From contig NZ_SIZZ01000001.1 in assembly GCF_004322705.1 (NCBI RefSeq), positions 248,001-312,000 on the forward strand: a stretch of 64,000 nucleotides of DNA. The letters run 5' to 3'. The stretch is from Dyella terrae (GTDB lineage Bacteria; Pseudomonadota; Gammaproteobacteria; Xanthomonadales; Rhodanobacteraceae). Positions 24,898 through 34,530 of the stretch are shown piece by piece. Made by a program: the position numbers and the translations under genes. Under the pieces are notes generated by a model. The model saw nothing but the letters and a program-made list of their open reading frames with translations. It was not told the origin of the DNA and did no database searches. Numbering within the stretch: position 1 is the stretch's first letter; each line of letters opens with the position of its first letter.

Positions 24898-27645
24898 ATG
24901 CGTACCGCTCGTACTGGCTTGAGAAAGCCCCTCCTGCAGCGACTGATGCCGCTGGCGTACGCGCTCGCGGTGGTGATCGGGTTGGTGTTGCTGCTCACCT
25001 GGGGTGCGCTGCAAGTGCAGGTCACGCTGGCCGGCTTCCTCAATGGAGAGAGCCTGTGGTCGAAGGCGCAGAAGCAGTCCGTCATCGACCTGGACAACTA
25101 CGCGATCACCGGCGACCCGGAAGCCCTGGCCAGTTTCCGTCGCAATTACCAGGTGGTGATGTCGGACAAGGCGGCACGCGACGCCATTGCCAGTGGTCAT
25201 TTCCAGCGTGAGGACGTCTACGAATCGTTCCGGCGGGGCGGCGTTATCCCGTCGGCGATTCCGGGCATGGTTTTCATGCTGCAGTATTTTTCCGACGCGC
25301 CGAACATGCGCGAGGCCATGGCCGCCTGGTACTCGGTCGAGAAGCAGATTGCCGAACTCGGCACGATGGCGGACACGCTGCAGCTGGTCTACGCGCACGG
25401 GACGCCGCCGCCCGAAGAACAGCAGCGCTATCGCGAACGCATCAATGCGCTCAACCAGTTCATCCAGCCGCGCAGCGACCGGTTTTCCCTCTATATCGCC
25501 AAGGGTGCGACCTGGCTGGGGCACGTCCTGTTCGCCAGCGTTTTCCTGGTCGCCTTGCTGGCGTCGTTGTTGTGGCTGCGCATGGCGCGTCGCATCCTGG
25601 CCGGCATTCGCGGTACCGAGGAGCGCTATCGCCTGCTTTTCGACAGCGCCGCGTCAGCCATCGTCATGGTGGACGAGCACTCGGGCGAGATCCTCGACGT
25701 CAATCGCATGACGTCGGTGTGGACGGGGCGTGAGACGAAGGATCTCATCGGCGAAAAGTTCTCCCATCTCTTCGCGCGTATCGGACTGCCGCAGGACGGC
25801 ATGATGAGCCTGTTACGTGACGTGGAAGGTCACACGCGTCCGGTGGAGATGCAGAGCACGCTGGCGATGTGGGGTGACCGCTTCGTGCGGCAGGCGATCA
25901 TCACCGACATCACCGAACGCGTCGTGATGGAACAGGAGCGGCGCATTGCGGCCGAAGCGTTGGCCGGCATTGCCGAAGGCGTGATCATCGCCGATGCCGA
26001 CCGCTACGTAACCACCGTCAACGAAGCCTTCACGCGCATCACCGGTTACGACATGCGCAGCCTGCGTCCGATGCGCTTCGATGAATCGCGCACCATGCTC
26101 GATGGCTCGCCCATGCCCGACAGCATCTGGGCCACCCTCATGGTCGTGGGAACGTGGCAGGGTGAGGTGATCAGCCAGCGACGCGATGGCACGCTGTATC
26201 CGGAGCTGCTTAGCATCAGCACGATTCGCGACACGTACGGTCGCATCCAGCACTACGTCGCCGTACTTACCGATATCACCACCAGCAAGGCAGCGCGCGA
26301 GCGACTCGAACACCTGGCGACGCACGATGCGCTGACGGGCCTGGTCAATCGCTCGCAGTTCGAACGCATGTGCGAACAGGCCATTCTGATGGCCACGCGC
26401 GAACGCAACGCCGTGGCGGTGCTCTTCGTCGATCTCGACGCGTTCAAGGCGGTCAACGACAGTTACAGCCACGCCATCGGTGACAGCCTGCTGATCAAGG
26501 TGGCCGAGCGCATCAACAGCGTGCTGGGTGATAACGAGATCGCCGGTCGCATTGGCGGCGACGAGTTCACGGTGCTGGTGGGCAAGCTGGCGACGCGGGA
26601 AGATGCCCGTGAGGTGGCGAATCGTTTGCTGGCGTGCCTGGCCGAACCGGTGCGCGTCAAGGATTACGAAATTGCGCTGAGCGCGAGCATTGGCATCGCC
26701 GGTTTCCCGCTGGATGGCGGCGATCCGATGACGCTGATTACCAACGCCGATGCTGCGATGTACGTCGCCAAGACCGAAGAGCGCAATGCTTACCGCCTGT
26801 ACTCGCCGCTGATGCATGCCGACGCGCGTCGCCGGCTGTCGCTTGCGGTGGATCTGCGCCAGGCGCTCGCGCGCAAGGAGTTTCGCCTGGTCTTCCAGCC
26901 GAATGTCGAGCTTCGTACCGGGCGCATCATGGCCGTGGAGGCGCTGGTTCGCTGGCAGCATCCGGAGCGGGGCATGCTCTATCCGGATGACTTCATTCCC
27001 ATGGCGGAAAACCTTGGCCTCATTCGCGAGATTGACGAATGGGTGCTTGGAGAGGCTTGCGCACAGCTGCGTCGGTGGGATGCATTGCGCTTGCCTTCGT
27101 TGCGGATGGCGGTGAACGTGTCGGCCAGTACGATTGGCCGGCGCGCATTTGTCGATCGACTGGCCGAAGCGCTCGAAGCGAACGGGCTATCCGGTGAGCG
27201 CCTGCTCATCGAAATCACGGAAAGCGCGATCCTGCGCCTCGGCGAGCAAACCGAACGCACGATGCAGGCGATCCATGGCCTTGGCGTGGGTGTTGCCATC
27301 GACGATTTCGGCACGGGCTATTCGTCGCTTGCCTACCTGAAGCTTTCGGCGATCGCGTTCCTCAAGATCGATCGCTCATTTATCGCCGGGCTTCCCGGCG
27401 ATGCCAACAACGCAGCCATTACCCAGGCGATGCTGGCGATGGCGCGAAGCCTCGGGCTGCGGCCGATCGCCGAGGGCATCGAAACGCAGGAGCAACACGA
27501 CTTCCTGCTTCGGGCAGGGTGCTCCGAAGGGCAGGGCTATTTCTATGCGCGGCCGCAGCCGGCGCAAGACATCGAAGGGATGCTGAGGCCCAGCCTCCGG
27601 CCCACGGCGGCAAAGCTGCATTTGGTGCCGCCGAAGGCCACCTGA
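24898..27645 (+). CDS. Membrane GGDEF/EAL protein with PAS domains
   Basis: This 915-residue cyclic-di-GMP enzyme has TM1 at about 18-42, a periplasmic sensor of about 150 residues and TM2 at about 205-228. Two PAS-like domains follow at about 240-340 and 345-460. The GGDEF domain carries an intact GGDEF at 553-557 but lacks the RxxD inhibitory site (GDNE occupies it). The EAL domain has EAL at 681-683, EITES and DDFGTGYSS, all expected for phosphodiesterase activity. Both activities therefore look possible, with the sensor setting the balance. It starts 68 bases after the TenA-like gene on the same strand. Confidence 0.93.
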   Translation: MRTARTGLRKPLLQRLMPLAYALAVVIGLVLLLTWGALQVQVTLAGFLNGESLWSKAQKQSVIDLDNYAITGDPEALASFRRNYQVVMSDKAARDAIASGHFQREDVYESFRRGGVIPSAIPGMVFMLQYFSDAPNMREAMAAWYSVEKQIAELGTMADTLQLVYAHGTPPPEEQQRYRERINALNQFIQPRSDRFSLYIAKGATWLGHVLFASVFLVALLASLLWLRMARRILAGIRGTEERYRLLFDSAASAIVMVDEHSGEILDVNRMTSVWTGRETKDLIGEKFSHLFARIGLPQDGMMSLLRDVEGHTRPVEMQSTLAMWGDRFVRQAIITDITERVVMEQERRIAAEALAGIAEGVIIADADRYVTTVNEAFTRITGYDMRSLRPMRFDESRTMLDGSPMPDSIWATLMVVGTWQGEVISQRRDGTLYPELLSISTIRDTYGRIQHYVAVLTDITTSKAARERLEHLATHDALTGLVNRSQFERMCEQAILMATRERNAVAVLFVDLDAFKAVNDSYSHAIGDSLLIKVAERINSVLGDNEIAGRIGGDEFTVLVGKLATREDAREVANRLLACLAEPVRVKDYEIALSASIGIAGFPLDGGDPMTLITNADAAMYVAKTEERNAYRLYSPLMHADARRRLSLAVDLRQALARKEFRLVFQPNVELRTGRIMAVEALVRWQHPERGMLYPDDFIPMAENLGLIREIDEWVLGEACAQLRRWDALRLPSLRMAVNVSASTIGRRAFVDRLAEALEANGLSGERLLIEITESAILRLGEQTERTMQAIHGLGVGVAIDDFGTGYSSLAYLKLSAIAFLKIDRSFIAGLPGDANNAAITQAMLAMARSLGLRPIAEGIETQEQHDFLLRAGCSEGQGYFYARPQPAQDIEGMLRPSLRPTAAKLHLVPPKAT

Positions 27646-27660
27646 TCCGCGTGGGTGCGT

Positions 27661-28371
27661 TCAGTGCAGCTGGACGCTCACCACCGTTGCTTCCGCCCGG
27701 TACATCGACGGGAACCAGGACTTGAGGCGCGCCACTTTGGGCGCATCGTTGATCAGGATGTACGGCTGGTCCGGGTGTTGCCTGGCGTAGTCCTGGTGAT
27801 AGTCCTCGGCCTTGTAGAAGCCTTGCAGCGGAACGACCTGGGTGACGATGGGATCGCTGAAAGCATGCGCCTTCGTCAGTTGTTCGATATACGCCGTGGC
27901 AATGCGCTTCTGTTCGTCGCTGCCGTAAAACACGGCCGAGCGATACTGCGTCCCGACATCAGGCCCTTGTCGATTGAGTTCGGTGGGATCGGTGGCCACG
28001 GAGAAAAACACCTGCAGGAGCTGCCCATAGGTGACCTGTGCGGGGTCATAAACCACCTTCACCGACTCGGCGTGGCCCGTGTCGCCATCGCTGACGGCAT
28101 CGTAATGGGCGGTGGAGGCCTGCCCGCCTGCGTAGCCGCTCCACGCCTTGCGCACGCCTTTGACATGATCGAACACGGATTCGACGCCCCAGAAACACCC
28201 GCCCGCGAATACGGCGGTTGCTTCGCCGTGCGTGGCGGCGAGCGCGTCGTCCACCCTGGGGGCGGGCAGGGCGCCGTCAGCCGCTTGTGCCGGCGAGCTG
28301 CAGGCGTTGAGCAGGGCCAGGGTCAGCGCGGCGGCCAGGCCGCGCAGGGTGTAGCGCGTGATGACAGACAT
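27661..28371 (-). CDS. msrA: Peptide methionine sulfoxide reductase MsrA, lipoprotein form
   Basis: This 236-residue enzyme reduces the S-form of methionine sulfoxide. The catalytic GCFWG motif is at about residues 58-62 and the supporting YAGG, HAESVKVVYDP and GTQYRSAVFY blocks follow. The N-terminus is a lipoprotein signal with lipobox LNAC (residues 21-24), so the enzyme is probably periplasmic, repairing exported proteins. GGAG upstream of the ATG at 28371 supports this start over a longer frame. It converges on the GGDEF/EAL gene with 15 bases between stops. Confidence 0.95.
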   Translation of the reverse strand: MSVITRYTLRGLAAALTLALLNACSSPAQAADGALPAPRVDDALAATHGEATAVFAGGCFWGVESVFDHVKGVRKAWSGYAGGQASTAHYDAVSDGDTGHAESVKVVYDPAQVTYGQLLQVFFSVATDPTELNRQGPDVGTQYRSAVFYGSDEQKRIATAYIEQLTKAHAFSDPIVTQVVPLQGFYKAEDYHQDYARQHPDQPYILINDAPKVARLKSWFPSMYRAEATVVSVQLH

Positions 28372-28572
28372 GGGGTGCTCCGGCAACGAAGGTTGAGGGT
28401 CCCGTATCGGCGGGGTCTGTCTGTTATTCGACGGATGGCTGGGCAAAGTTACATTGCGCCCGCGGGCGTGAACGCATGATCAGACGACGGCCCTTCCATA
28501 TGCCCTGCCGCGTCTCATCGAAGCGCGGCACCGATGCTATCGTGCGGGTTCCCCGCCCACCGTCCCAGGCCC

Positions 28573-29394
28573 ATGTCCACGATCGACCTCCAGGCTTACG
28601 CGCGTCGCACCGGCATCACGACACCACTTCGTCCCGATCTGGCAACCTTGCGTTCGCTGGCGATCGCCCATGTCGCGAACATCCCTTTCGAAAACCTCAA
28701 TCCCTTCCTGCGCGTGCCCGTGCAGCTCGATCTGCCGGCCATTGAACAGAAACTCGTGGTTGATCATCGCGGTGGTTACTGCTTCGAACAGAATTTTCTG
28801 TTCCGCGAAGTGTTGCGCGAGGTCGGCTTCGATGTGCACGGCTTGATCGCCCGGGTGTTGTGGGGTCGGGACGAGGACGCCATTACGGCGCAGACGCACA
28901 TGCTGCTGCGCGTTGAACTGCCGGAGGGCAGCTACCTGGTCGACGTCGGCTACGGCAGCATGGCCTTGTCGGGCGCGCTGGCGCTGATCCCCGAAGAGCC
29001 GCAACTGACCGCACATGAGCCTTACCGCCTGATCGAACGCGATGGCGAGTGGCGCATGCAGGCACTCGTGCGCGACCAGTGGTCAACGCTGTATCGCTTT
29101 GACCTGCAGCCACGCTACGACATCGACTATGTGCTGGCGAACCACTACACGTCGACGTTCCCCGAATCGCATTTCCTGCACACGCTGATCGTGACCCGCA
29201 CTGTCCCCGGCAGGCGCCACGTCCTGCGCAATCGCGATCTGGGCGAACACATCACCGGCAGCGAAACGCGGCGCCGCACCCTGCAATCCGTGCAGGAGTT
29301 GCGCGACGCGCTGGAGAGTGTGTTCGGCATTCGCCTGCCGCAGCATCCTGAACTGGATGCGCGCCTGGATGCCTTGCCGTATCCGGAGGCTTAG
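28573..29394 (+). CDS. Arylamine N-acetyltransferase
   Basis: This 273-residue cytosolic enzyme moves acetyl from acetyl-CoA to aromatic amines or hydrazines. The cysteine-protease-like triad is visible: Cys70 in RGGYCFEQN, His109 in AQTHMLLRVEL and Asp124 in YLVDVGYGS. IPFENLNP near residue 38 is also typical. The ATG at 28573 begins the conserved N-terminus; no strong ribosome site is seen. The stop overlaps that of the convergent S4-domain gene by four bases (TTAG at 29391-29394). Confidence 0.94.
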   Translation: MSTIDLQAYARRTGITTPLRPDLATLRSLAIAHVANIPFENLNPFLRVPVQLDLPAIEQKLVVDHRGGYCFEQNFLFREVLREVGFDVHGLIARVLWGRDEDAITAQTHMLLRVELPEGSYLVDVGYGSMALSGALALIPEEPQLTAHEPYRLIERDGEWRMQALVRDQWSTLYRFDLQPRYDIDYVLANHYTSTFPESHFLHTLIVTRTVPGRRHVLRNRDLGEHITGSETRRRTLQSVQELRDALESVFGIRLPQHPELDARLDALPYPEA

Positions 29395-29621
29395 TTGGCC
29401 GGAAGGACGCGGATGAGGAAATCCTCCAGCGTCACTTCCTGGCCCGGGTGGATCTTGCACGTCTTGCGCAGTTCCTGCTGACCGTCGACATACACCACGC
29501 CGCTGGCCACGATGGCCTTGCCGGCGCCACCGCTGTCGCACAGGCCAACCAGCTTGAGCAGCTGGTTCAGTTCGACGTGTTCGTGGCGGGCGTCGAGTTC
29601 GAAGTCGATGGTTTGCTGCAT
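29391..29621 (-). CDS. S4-domain RNA-binding protein (YbcJ-like)
   Basis: This 76-residue protein is almost only an S4 domain: IDFELDARHEHVELNQLLKLVGLCDSGGAGKAIVASGVVYVDG, followed by a short beta tail. YbcJ-type proteins bind structured RNA through this fold; their targets are not settled. The ATG at 29621 begins seven bases after the barstar stop on the same strand, so it is likely the third gene of a barnase-barstar operon. Confidence 0.9.
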   Translation of the reverse strand: MQQTIDFELDARHEHVELNQLLKLVGLCDSGGAGKAIVASGVVYVDGQQELRKTCKIHPGQEVTLEDFLIRVLPAN

Positions 29622-29628
29622 GGGCGGG

Positions 29629-30078
29629 TCAGTAGTCCGGATCGTCGAAGGCGCTTTCGGGCAAGGCGAAGAAGGCGAAGAACGGGATGCCCTGGTCCAG
29701 CCATTCCTCGGCGGCTTCGTCGAGGATGTCCAGCAAGGTATCGAAATCGTCCTGGTTGCCTTCGCGCAAGTCCTGGGCGTGGTCGAAAAGGATGACATAG
29801 CCCGGTGCCTTGATCCACGAAAGGTCGCGCATCGCATCGGTCAGGGCGTCCCAGTTGTGACCGAACGTGGCCGGCAGCGAGAGGCCGGCCTGCAGTCGCT
29901 CAAGCAGCGTCGCCTTGCCTTCGCAGCCTTCAAGCGAAATGCGGGCGGAGAACTGGCCATGGTCCCTGGCCGAGCCGCTGAGTCCGTCCAGGTCCTCCTC
30001 AACCACGAAGAACACGCCTCCGCGCGCGGGATTGGTCAGATCGAGTTCGCCGTCGTGGTTTTCGTCGTGGTCGTTCAT
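29629..30078 (-). CDS. Barstar-family ribonuclease inhibitor
   Basis: This 149-residue acidic protein has the barstar core SLPATFGHNWDALTDAMRDL at about 67-86 and the Asp/Glu-rich helix that blocks the nuclease active site in the characterised pair. A negatively charged N-terminal extension of about 30 residues precedes the core. Its start overlaps the stop of the ribonuclease gene by ATGA (30075-30078), which is the expected nuclease-then-inhibitor order. It should act in the cytoplasm on nuclease that has not yet been exported. Confidence 0.92.
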   Translation of the reverse strand: MNDHDENHDGELDLTNPARGGVFFVVEEDLDGLSGSARDHGQFSARISLEGCEGKATLLERLQAGLSLPATFGHNWDALTDAMRDLSWIKAPGYVILFDHAQDLREGNQDDFDTLLDILDEAAEEWLDQGIPFFAFFALPESAFDDPDY

Positions 30079-30518
30079 GGGCTCACCTGGAAAGGCCGGA
30101 AAGTCCGGTAGTGGTCATCCGTGTAGTAGTACTCCACGGGGGGATTGCCGCCCGTGATGATGCGGCGTGCGCCCCGATAATCCAGTCCCGGTGTTTCAAC
30201 TGTGTACTCGTGGTAGTAACCGCGCGGCTGCATGGGCAGGCGACCTTCGCGGTTTTCGAAGATCACGCCGTCCTGGCGGTAGGGAAAGGGGCCGCCACGC
30301 ACGATGCGACCCACTGTCTCGGCGGCCTCGGTCGGGAGGAACGCGGGCAAGGCGGGGATGTTGGTAGCGGCACGGGGGTCGTCATTCGGACTGGTCCGAT
30401 GAGGCTGGACGGCTGCCGGGGGTGCGGCTTCAGGCGCCTGATGGGGTGCAAGTCGTTGCCATGCAAAGGCCGCCATCGCCAGAAGTATGATGACGATCAA
30501 TGACTTGGGTGAGCGCAT
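30075..30518 (-). CDS. Secreted guanyl-type ribonuclease (barnase/RNase N1-T1 family)
   Basis: This 147-residue protein has an N-terminal hydrophobic signal or anchor at about 6-20 and a Pro-rich linker. A microbial ribonuclease domain follows at about 70-147. By alignment to barnase the catalytic general base is Glu104 in YYHEYTV, the arginines are Arg118/Arg119 in RGARRII, and the general acid is His136 in TDDHYRTF. All are present, so it should be active after export. The ATG at 30518 starts the signal. The overlapping barstar gene protects the cell. Confidence 0.9.
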   Translation of the reverse strand: MRSPKSLIVIILLAMAAFAWQRLAPHQAPEAAPPAAVQPHRTSPNDDPRAATNIPALPAFLPTEAAETVGRIVRGGPFPYRQDGVIFENREGRLPMQPRGYYHEYTVETPGLDYRGARRIITGGNPPVEYYYTDDHYRTFRPFQVSP

Positions 30519-30646
30519 GACGAGGTCCCCTGGCGGTGAGACGCGCAGCTTATCAGCGCGCCACCTGCCGCAAGTGGCACCGACAATTCGCTTGGTTGGC
30601 GCAAGAACTTGCGGCAAACTCAGACGTTTCGTCGGCAGGACCGTGG

Positions 30647-32197
30647 ATGAGCACCGCCACCCAGACCGAGCGCGGCCGTCTGCCACGCCAGATCCCCTAC
30701 ATCATCGGCAACGAGGGTTGCGAGCGCTTTTCCTTCTACGGCATGCGCAACATCCTCACGCCGTTCCTGATCACGTCCTTGCTGATGTACATGCCCGAGG
30801 AGGCGCGTCCGGGTGCCGCCAAGGACGTCTTCCACACCTTCGTGATCGGCGCGTACTTTTTCCCGCTGCTGGGTGGATGGCTGTCCGATCGGTTCTTCGG
30901 CAAGTACAACACCGTGCTATGGATGAGCCTCGTGTACTGCGTCGGCCACCTGTGCCTGGCGCTGTTCGAGCACCATCCGACGGGCTTCTACATCGGTCTG
31001 GGGCTGATTGCGCTCGGTGCAGGAGGCATCAAACCCCTGGTGGCGTCCTTCGTCGGCGACCAGTTCGACCAGACCAACAAACACCTGTCGAAAGTGGTAT
31101 TTGACGCCTTCTACTGGATCATCAATTTCGGTTCGTTGTTCGCATCGCTGCTGATGCCGATCTTCCTGCGCCATTACGGTGCGGCGGTGGCCTTTGGCAT
31201 ACCGGGTGCGCTGATGTTCGTCGCCACGTTCGTGTTCTGGCTGGGGCGAAACAAGTATGTGCGCGTGCCGCCGTCGCCCCCCGATCCGCATGCGTTTTCG
31301 CGTGTCATCCGCACGGCGCTGCTGGAAAGAAAGGCAGGGGAGGGCCGACCGGGACTGTATGTCGCCGTCGCGGGTCTGCTGTTGGCCATGACGGCCTTTG
31401 CGTGCATGACGCAGCTCGGTTTCGTCATTTCGGCATGCCTGGCACTGGTGGCGCTGATCGGTGGCGTCGGTGGAGGTGCGTGGCTGCAGATGGAGCGCGC
31501 GCGTGGCCTTCATCCCGATGCTGCGGTGGATGGTGCGCGCAATGTCCTGCGGGTGCTGTTGATCTTCGCGCTGACCACGCCATTCTTCTCGCTGTTCGAC
31601 CAGAAGGCATCGACCTGGGTCCTGCAGGGTGGCGAGATGACGACGCCGGACTGGTTCCACCCGGCGCAGATGCAGGCACTCAACCCGCTGCTGGTGATGC
31701 TGCTCATCCCGTTCAACAACCTTGTGCTGTATCCGGCATTGCGCCGGATGGGCTGGGAGCCGACGGCCCTGCGGCGCATGACGGCGGGCATCGCCTTCAG
31801 CGGCGTGGCCTGGATCGTGGTCGGTGCCTTCCAGTTGCTGCTCGACGGTGGCGACGCGCTATCGATCGTCTGGCAGATCCTGCCCTATGCGTTCCTGACT
31901 TTTGGCGAGGTGCTGGTGTCGGCGACCGGCCTGGAGTTTGCCTACAGCCAGGCGCCGCCATCGATGAAGGGCGTGGTGATGAGCTTCTGGAATCTCACCA
32001 CGACCGTGGGCAACCTCTGGGTGCTGCTGGCGAACTTTGCCGTTCGCAATGACGCCGTGACCGGCCATATCGCCCGCAGCGGTATGAGCGTGACGGCCTT
32101 CCAGATGTTCTTCTTCGCGGGTTTTGCCTTGCTGGCGGCCCTGGCCTTCGGCTTGTACGCGCGCCGATACCGCGAAGTGGACAACTATCGAACGTAA
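30647..32197 (+). CDS. POT-family proton-dependent peptide transporter
   Basis: This 516-residue carrier of di- and tripeptides has the ExxERF motif (NEGCERFSFYGMR) in helix 1 and the PTR2 signature FYWIINFGSLFA near residue 150. GGWLSDRFFGKYNTVLW lies between helices 2 and 3. Twelve to fourteen helices are seen. The ATG at 30647 gives the conserved N-terminus; a longer frame from 30536 overlaps the upstream divergent nuclease promoter. A short hairpin follows the stop. Confidence 0.93.
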   Translation: MSTATQTERGRLPRQIPYIIGNEGCERFSFYGMRNILTPFLITSLLMYMPEEARPGAAKDVFHTFVIGAYFFPLLGGWLSDRFFGKYNTVLWMSLVYCVGHLCLALFEHHPTGFYIGLGLIALGAGGIKPLVASFVGDQFDQTNKHLSKVVFDAFYWIINFGSLFASLLMPIFLRHYGAAVAFGIPGALMFVATFVFWLGRNKYVRVPPSPPDPHAFSRVIRTALLERKAGEGRPGLYVAVAGLLLAMTAFACMTQLGFVISACLALVALIGGVGGGAWLQMERARGLHPDAAVDGARNVLRVLLIFALTTPFFSLFDQKASTWVLQGGEMTTPDWFHPAQMQALNPLLVMLLIPFNNLVLYPALRRMGWEPTALRRMTAGIAFSGVAWIVVGAFQLLLDGGDALSIVWQILPYAFLTFGEVLVSATGLEFAYSQAPPSMKGVVMSFWNLTTTVGNLWVLLANFAVRNDAVTGHIARSGMSVTAFQMFFFAGFALLAALAFGLYARRYREVDNYRT

Positions 32198-32213
32198 GCT
32201 GGCGTGCCCGGGA

Positions 32214-32233
32214 CCCTGGACCAACATCCAGGG
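32214..32233 (+). repeat. Short hairpin after the peptide transporter gene
   Basis: CCCTGGA (32214-32220) pairs with TCCAGGG (32227-32233) around a six-base loop, 17 bases after the transporter stop. No T run follows. It is a weak terminator candidate. Confidence 0.4.
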
Positions 32234-32327
32234 CAAAGCTGCCAACCGGCGCACATCAGCGCAGCCAAGGCATTGATCCAATGGACATCGCGCGGTACAT
32301 TCCCGCGCTTTGTCGTGGGGGGAAACC

Positions 32328-32858
32328 ATGTTCAAGCAAATCGCAATGATCGGCATTGCCGCGTTGAGTCTTAGCGCCTGCGGCAGCCAGAAAACCCGCA
32401 CCGAAGTGCCTCTTGACCCACTGGTCGGGCCGTCGTCTGCGCCGTGGATCAGCGTGGCTGCCACTTCGGGCGACCTCCCGGTGCGCGGGCTGGACGAAAA
32501 GCTCATCCTGACGCCGTCGCTTCCGATCTCCGAAGTGATCCAGGCGCAGCTGCGCCAGGCGCTGCAGTCGGAGTACACGGCCAACCTGACCGTGGCATGC
32601 GAGGGCATGAAGGCGGACATGCGCGTGAAGCGTGAGGACGATGTGCCGTCCACCGCGATCTTTGAGGTAAGCATGCGCTGCATCACCAATGCACGTGGCT
32701 ATATCACGCGCAACGACATGCGTGCACAGCCCTCGGCGCCCGTGAATGCTCAGACCGACTACAGCAAGCTCCTCGTCAGCCTGGTCGATAGCGCATCCAA
32801 GGACATGATCGAGAAGGTTCGGGCGGATATCGCCACCAGCAAGAGCAACCTGCGCTGA
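32328..32858 (+). CDS. Lipoprotein of unknown function
   Basis: This 176-residue protein has a lipoprotein signal (residues 1-19, LSLSAC lipobox). The mature domain (PWISVAATSGDLPVRGLDEKLILTPSLPISEVIQAQLRQALQ) has alternating beta and helix character, with two cysteines in the middle. I recognise no named family. The ATG at 32328 with GGGGGGA at 32317-32323 is preferred to an in-frame ATG at 32310. It is a single gene between the peptide transporter and a long spacer. Confidence 0.8.
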   Translation: MFKQIAMIGIAALSLSACGSQKTRTEVPLDPLVGPSSAPWISVAATSGDLPVRGLDEKLILTPSLPISEVIQAQLRQALQSEYTANLTVACEGMKADMRVKREDDVPSTAIFEVSMRCITNARGYITRNDMRAQPSAPVNAQTDYSKLLVSLVDSASKDMIEKVRADIATSKSNLR

Positions 32859-33284
32859 CCCTGGCCTGTCGGGCGTCCAAACCATGGGGCGCCTGACCCG
32901 GGCAATGATTGGCCGTGGCGGCATCGAGGTCCTTGCGTCAGTGATCACGCCATTCGCGAACGCGGGTTGGCGGAATGGGCATTTCATGTAAAAGCGTTGC
33001 TTAAGCGGCTGCCCTCATGATCAGTGGCAACCCGATGGGTCGTGGGAAGGCGACGATCAGATCGATGGGCACTAGCCGCGGCAGTGTCCTTCGTTACTGT
33101 TCTTCGTTGGCGCCGATAGCTAACCATCCCAAGTAAATCGGGCTGGTTAACTCAAGGGCGCGAATGGCACGGACGCAGCCTTTCATGCGATGCGAAACCG
33201 GTATGTGCGCAATCTTCGATGCGTGAAACGGGCGGTTTCCTTGCCGGGCCGCAAGGATGGATGCATCCCGCGCGGACGGAGTCG
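32859..33284. other. 426-base intergenic region without a recognised gene
   Basis: This spacer separates convergent genes (the lipoprotein and the TIGR03862 flavoprotein). I see no ORF with a family likeness, no terminator with a T run and no tRNA. One distant inverted repeat, GAAACCG (33194-33200) with CGGTTTC (33233-33239), encloses 32 bases. It is unusually long for this compact region. Confidence 0.6.
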
Positions 33285-34526
33285 TCAGCGACCCAGCCAG
33301 TCAACCGCGCCGATGCCTGCCACGCGTCCGCTGGCGAAACATGCCGTGAGCAGATAGCCCCCTGTCGGAGCCTCCCAGTCCAGCATTTCTCCGGCGCAGA
33401 ACACGCCGGGGAGCGCCGTGAGCATCAGGTTGTCGTCGAGTGCTTCGAGGCGCACGCCGCCGGCACTGCTGATGGTCTCGGCCACTGGGCGGGCATGCTG
33501 CAAATGCAAGGGCACACGTTTGATCGTCCGCGCCAGGATGACGGGGTCTTCCAGCTGCGTCTTGTCCAGGACTTCGTGCAACAGCGCGACCTTGGCGCCG
33601 CTGATGCCGGCATGTCGACGCAGGTGGTCGGACAGGCTGCGCTTGCCGCGCGATGCCGCGAGATCGCGCTCGAGGCGTTCGAGCGTGCGATTCGGTGCGA
33701 GGTCCAGCTGCAGGGTGACCTGGCCGTGTCGTTCGATCGCATCGCGCAAGGTCGCTGACAGGGCGTAGATCAAACTGCCTTCGATGCCGTATTCGCTGAT
33801 CACGCACTCGCCCTGTCGCTCGTGTCCGCGACCTTCGGCATCGCGCCAGTGCGCCACCACGGGCTTGAGCGGCGCACCGGCGAAGCGTTGCGCGAGGTAG
33901 GGGCTCCATGCCACGTCAAAGCCGCCATTGGCGGGCTTAAGTGGTGCGATGTCCACGCCACGCGCGGCAAGCCAGTCCTGCCAGGCACCGTCGGATCCCA
34001 GCTGGGGCCAGCTGGCCCCGCCCAGGGCGAGTACGGTGGCTGGTGCCTCCAACTGCAGCGGGCCATCCGGCGTATCGAACATCAGGCGGCCTTCGGCGTT
34101 CCACCCGGTCCAGCGATGCCTGACATGAAATCGCACGCCGCTTTCGCGCAGCCGATGGACCCAGGCGCGCAGCAACGGTGCCGCCTTCATGTCCATCGGG
34201 AAAACCCTGCCCGATGAGCCGACGAACGTATCCACGCCGAGCTCCGCCGTCCAGGTGCGCACGTCGTCTGCGTCGAATGTGGCCAGCCAGCGCGCAATGT
34301 CGCCGGCACGTTCGCCATAGCGTTCGGTGAAGGCGGGCTTCGGTTCGCTGTGGGTGATGTTCATGCCACCCTTTCCCGCGATGAGGAATTTGCGGCCGAC
34401 GGATCCCTTGCCTTCAAACACATCCACCGACATGCCGGCGGCGCGCGCCGCTTCGGCAGCCATGAGGCCGGCGGGGCCACCACCGATGATGACCAGGCCT
34501 TCGGCGCGCATGGCCTGCGTGCCCAT
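33285..34526 (-). CDS. TIGR03862-type flavoprotein (NAD(P)/FAD-dependent oxidoreductase)
   Basis: This protein of about 413 residues is of the HI0933/BaiN superfamily. The FAD-binding GGGPAGLMAAEAARAAG lies near the start, followed by GRKFLIAGKGGMNITHSEP. The C-terminal FAD segment ends FCAGEMLDWEAPTGGYLLTACFASGRVAG. The family is widespread, with no settled substrate; related BaiN acts in bile acid dehydroxylation in gut bacteria. The ATG at 34526 follows the yaeQ stop by four bases; a second ATG at 34511 is also possible. It is last in the run with the barnase-like gene and yaeQ. Confidence 0.87.
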   Translation of the reverse strand: MGTQAMRAEGLVIIGGGPAGLMAAEAARAAGMSVDVFEGKGSVGRKFLIAGKGGMNITHSEPKPAFTERYGERAGDIARWLATFDADDVRTWTAELGVDTFVGSSGRVFPMDMKAAPLLRAWVHRLRESGVRFHVRHRWTGWNAEGRLMFDTPDGPLQLEAPATVLALGGASWPQLGSDGAWQDWLAARGVDIAPLKPANGGFDVAWSPYLAQRFAGAPLKPVVAHWRDAEGRGHERQGECVISEYGIEGSLIYALSATLRDAIERHGQVTLQLDLAPNRTLERLERDLAASRGKRSLSDHLRRHAGISGAKVALLHEVLDKTQLEDPVILARTIKRVPLHLQHARPVAETISSAGGVRLEALDDNLMLTALPGVFCAGEMLDWEAPTGGYLLTACFASGRVAGIGAVDWLGR

Positions 34527-34530
34527 CAAA

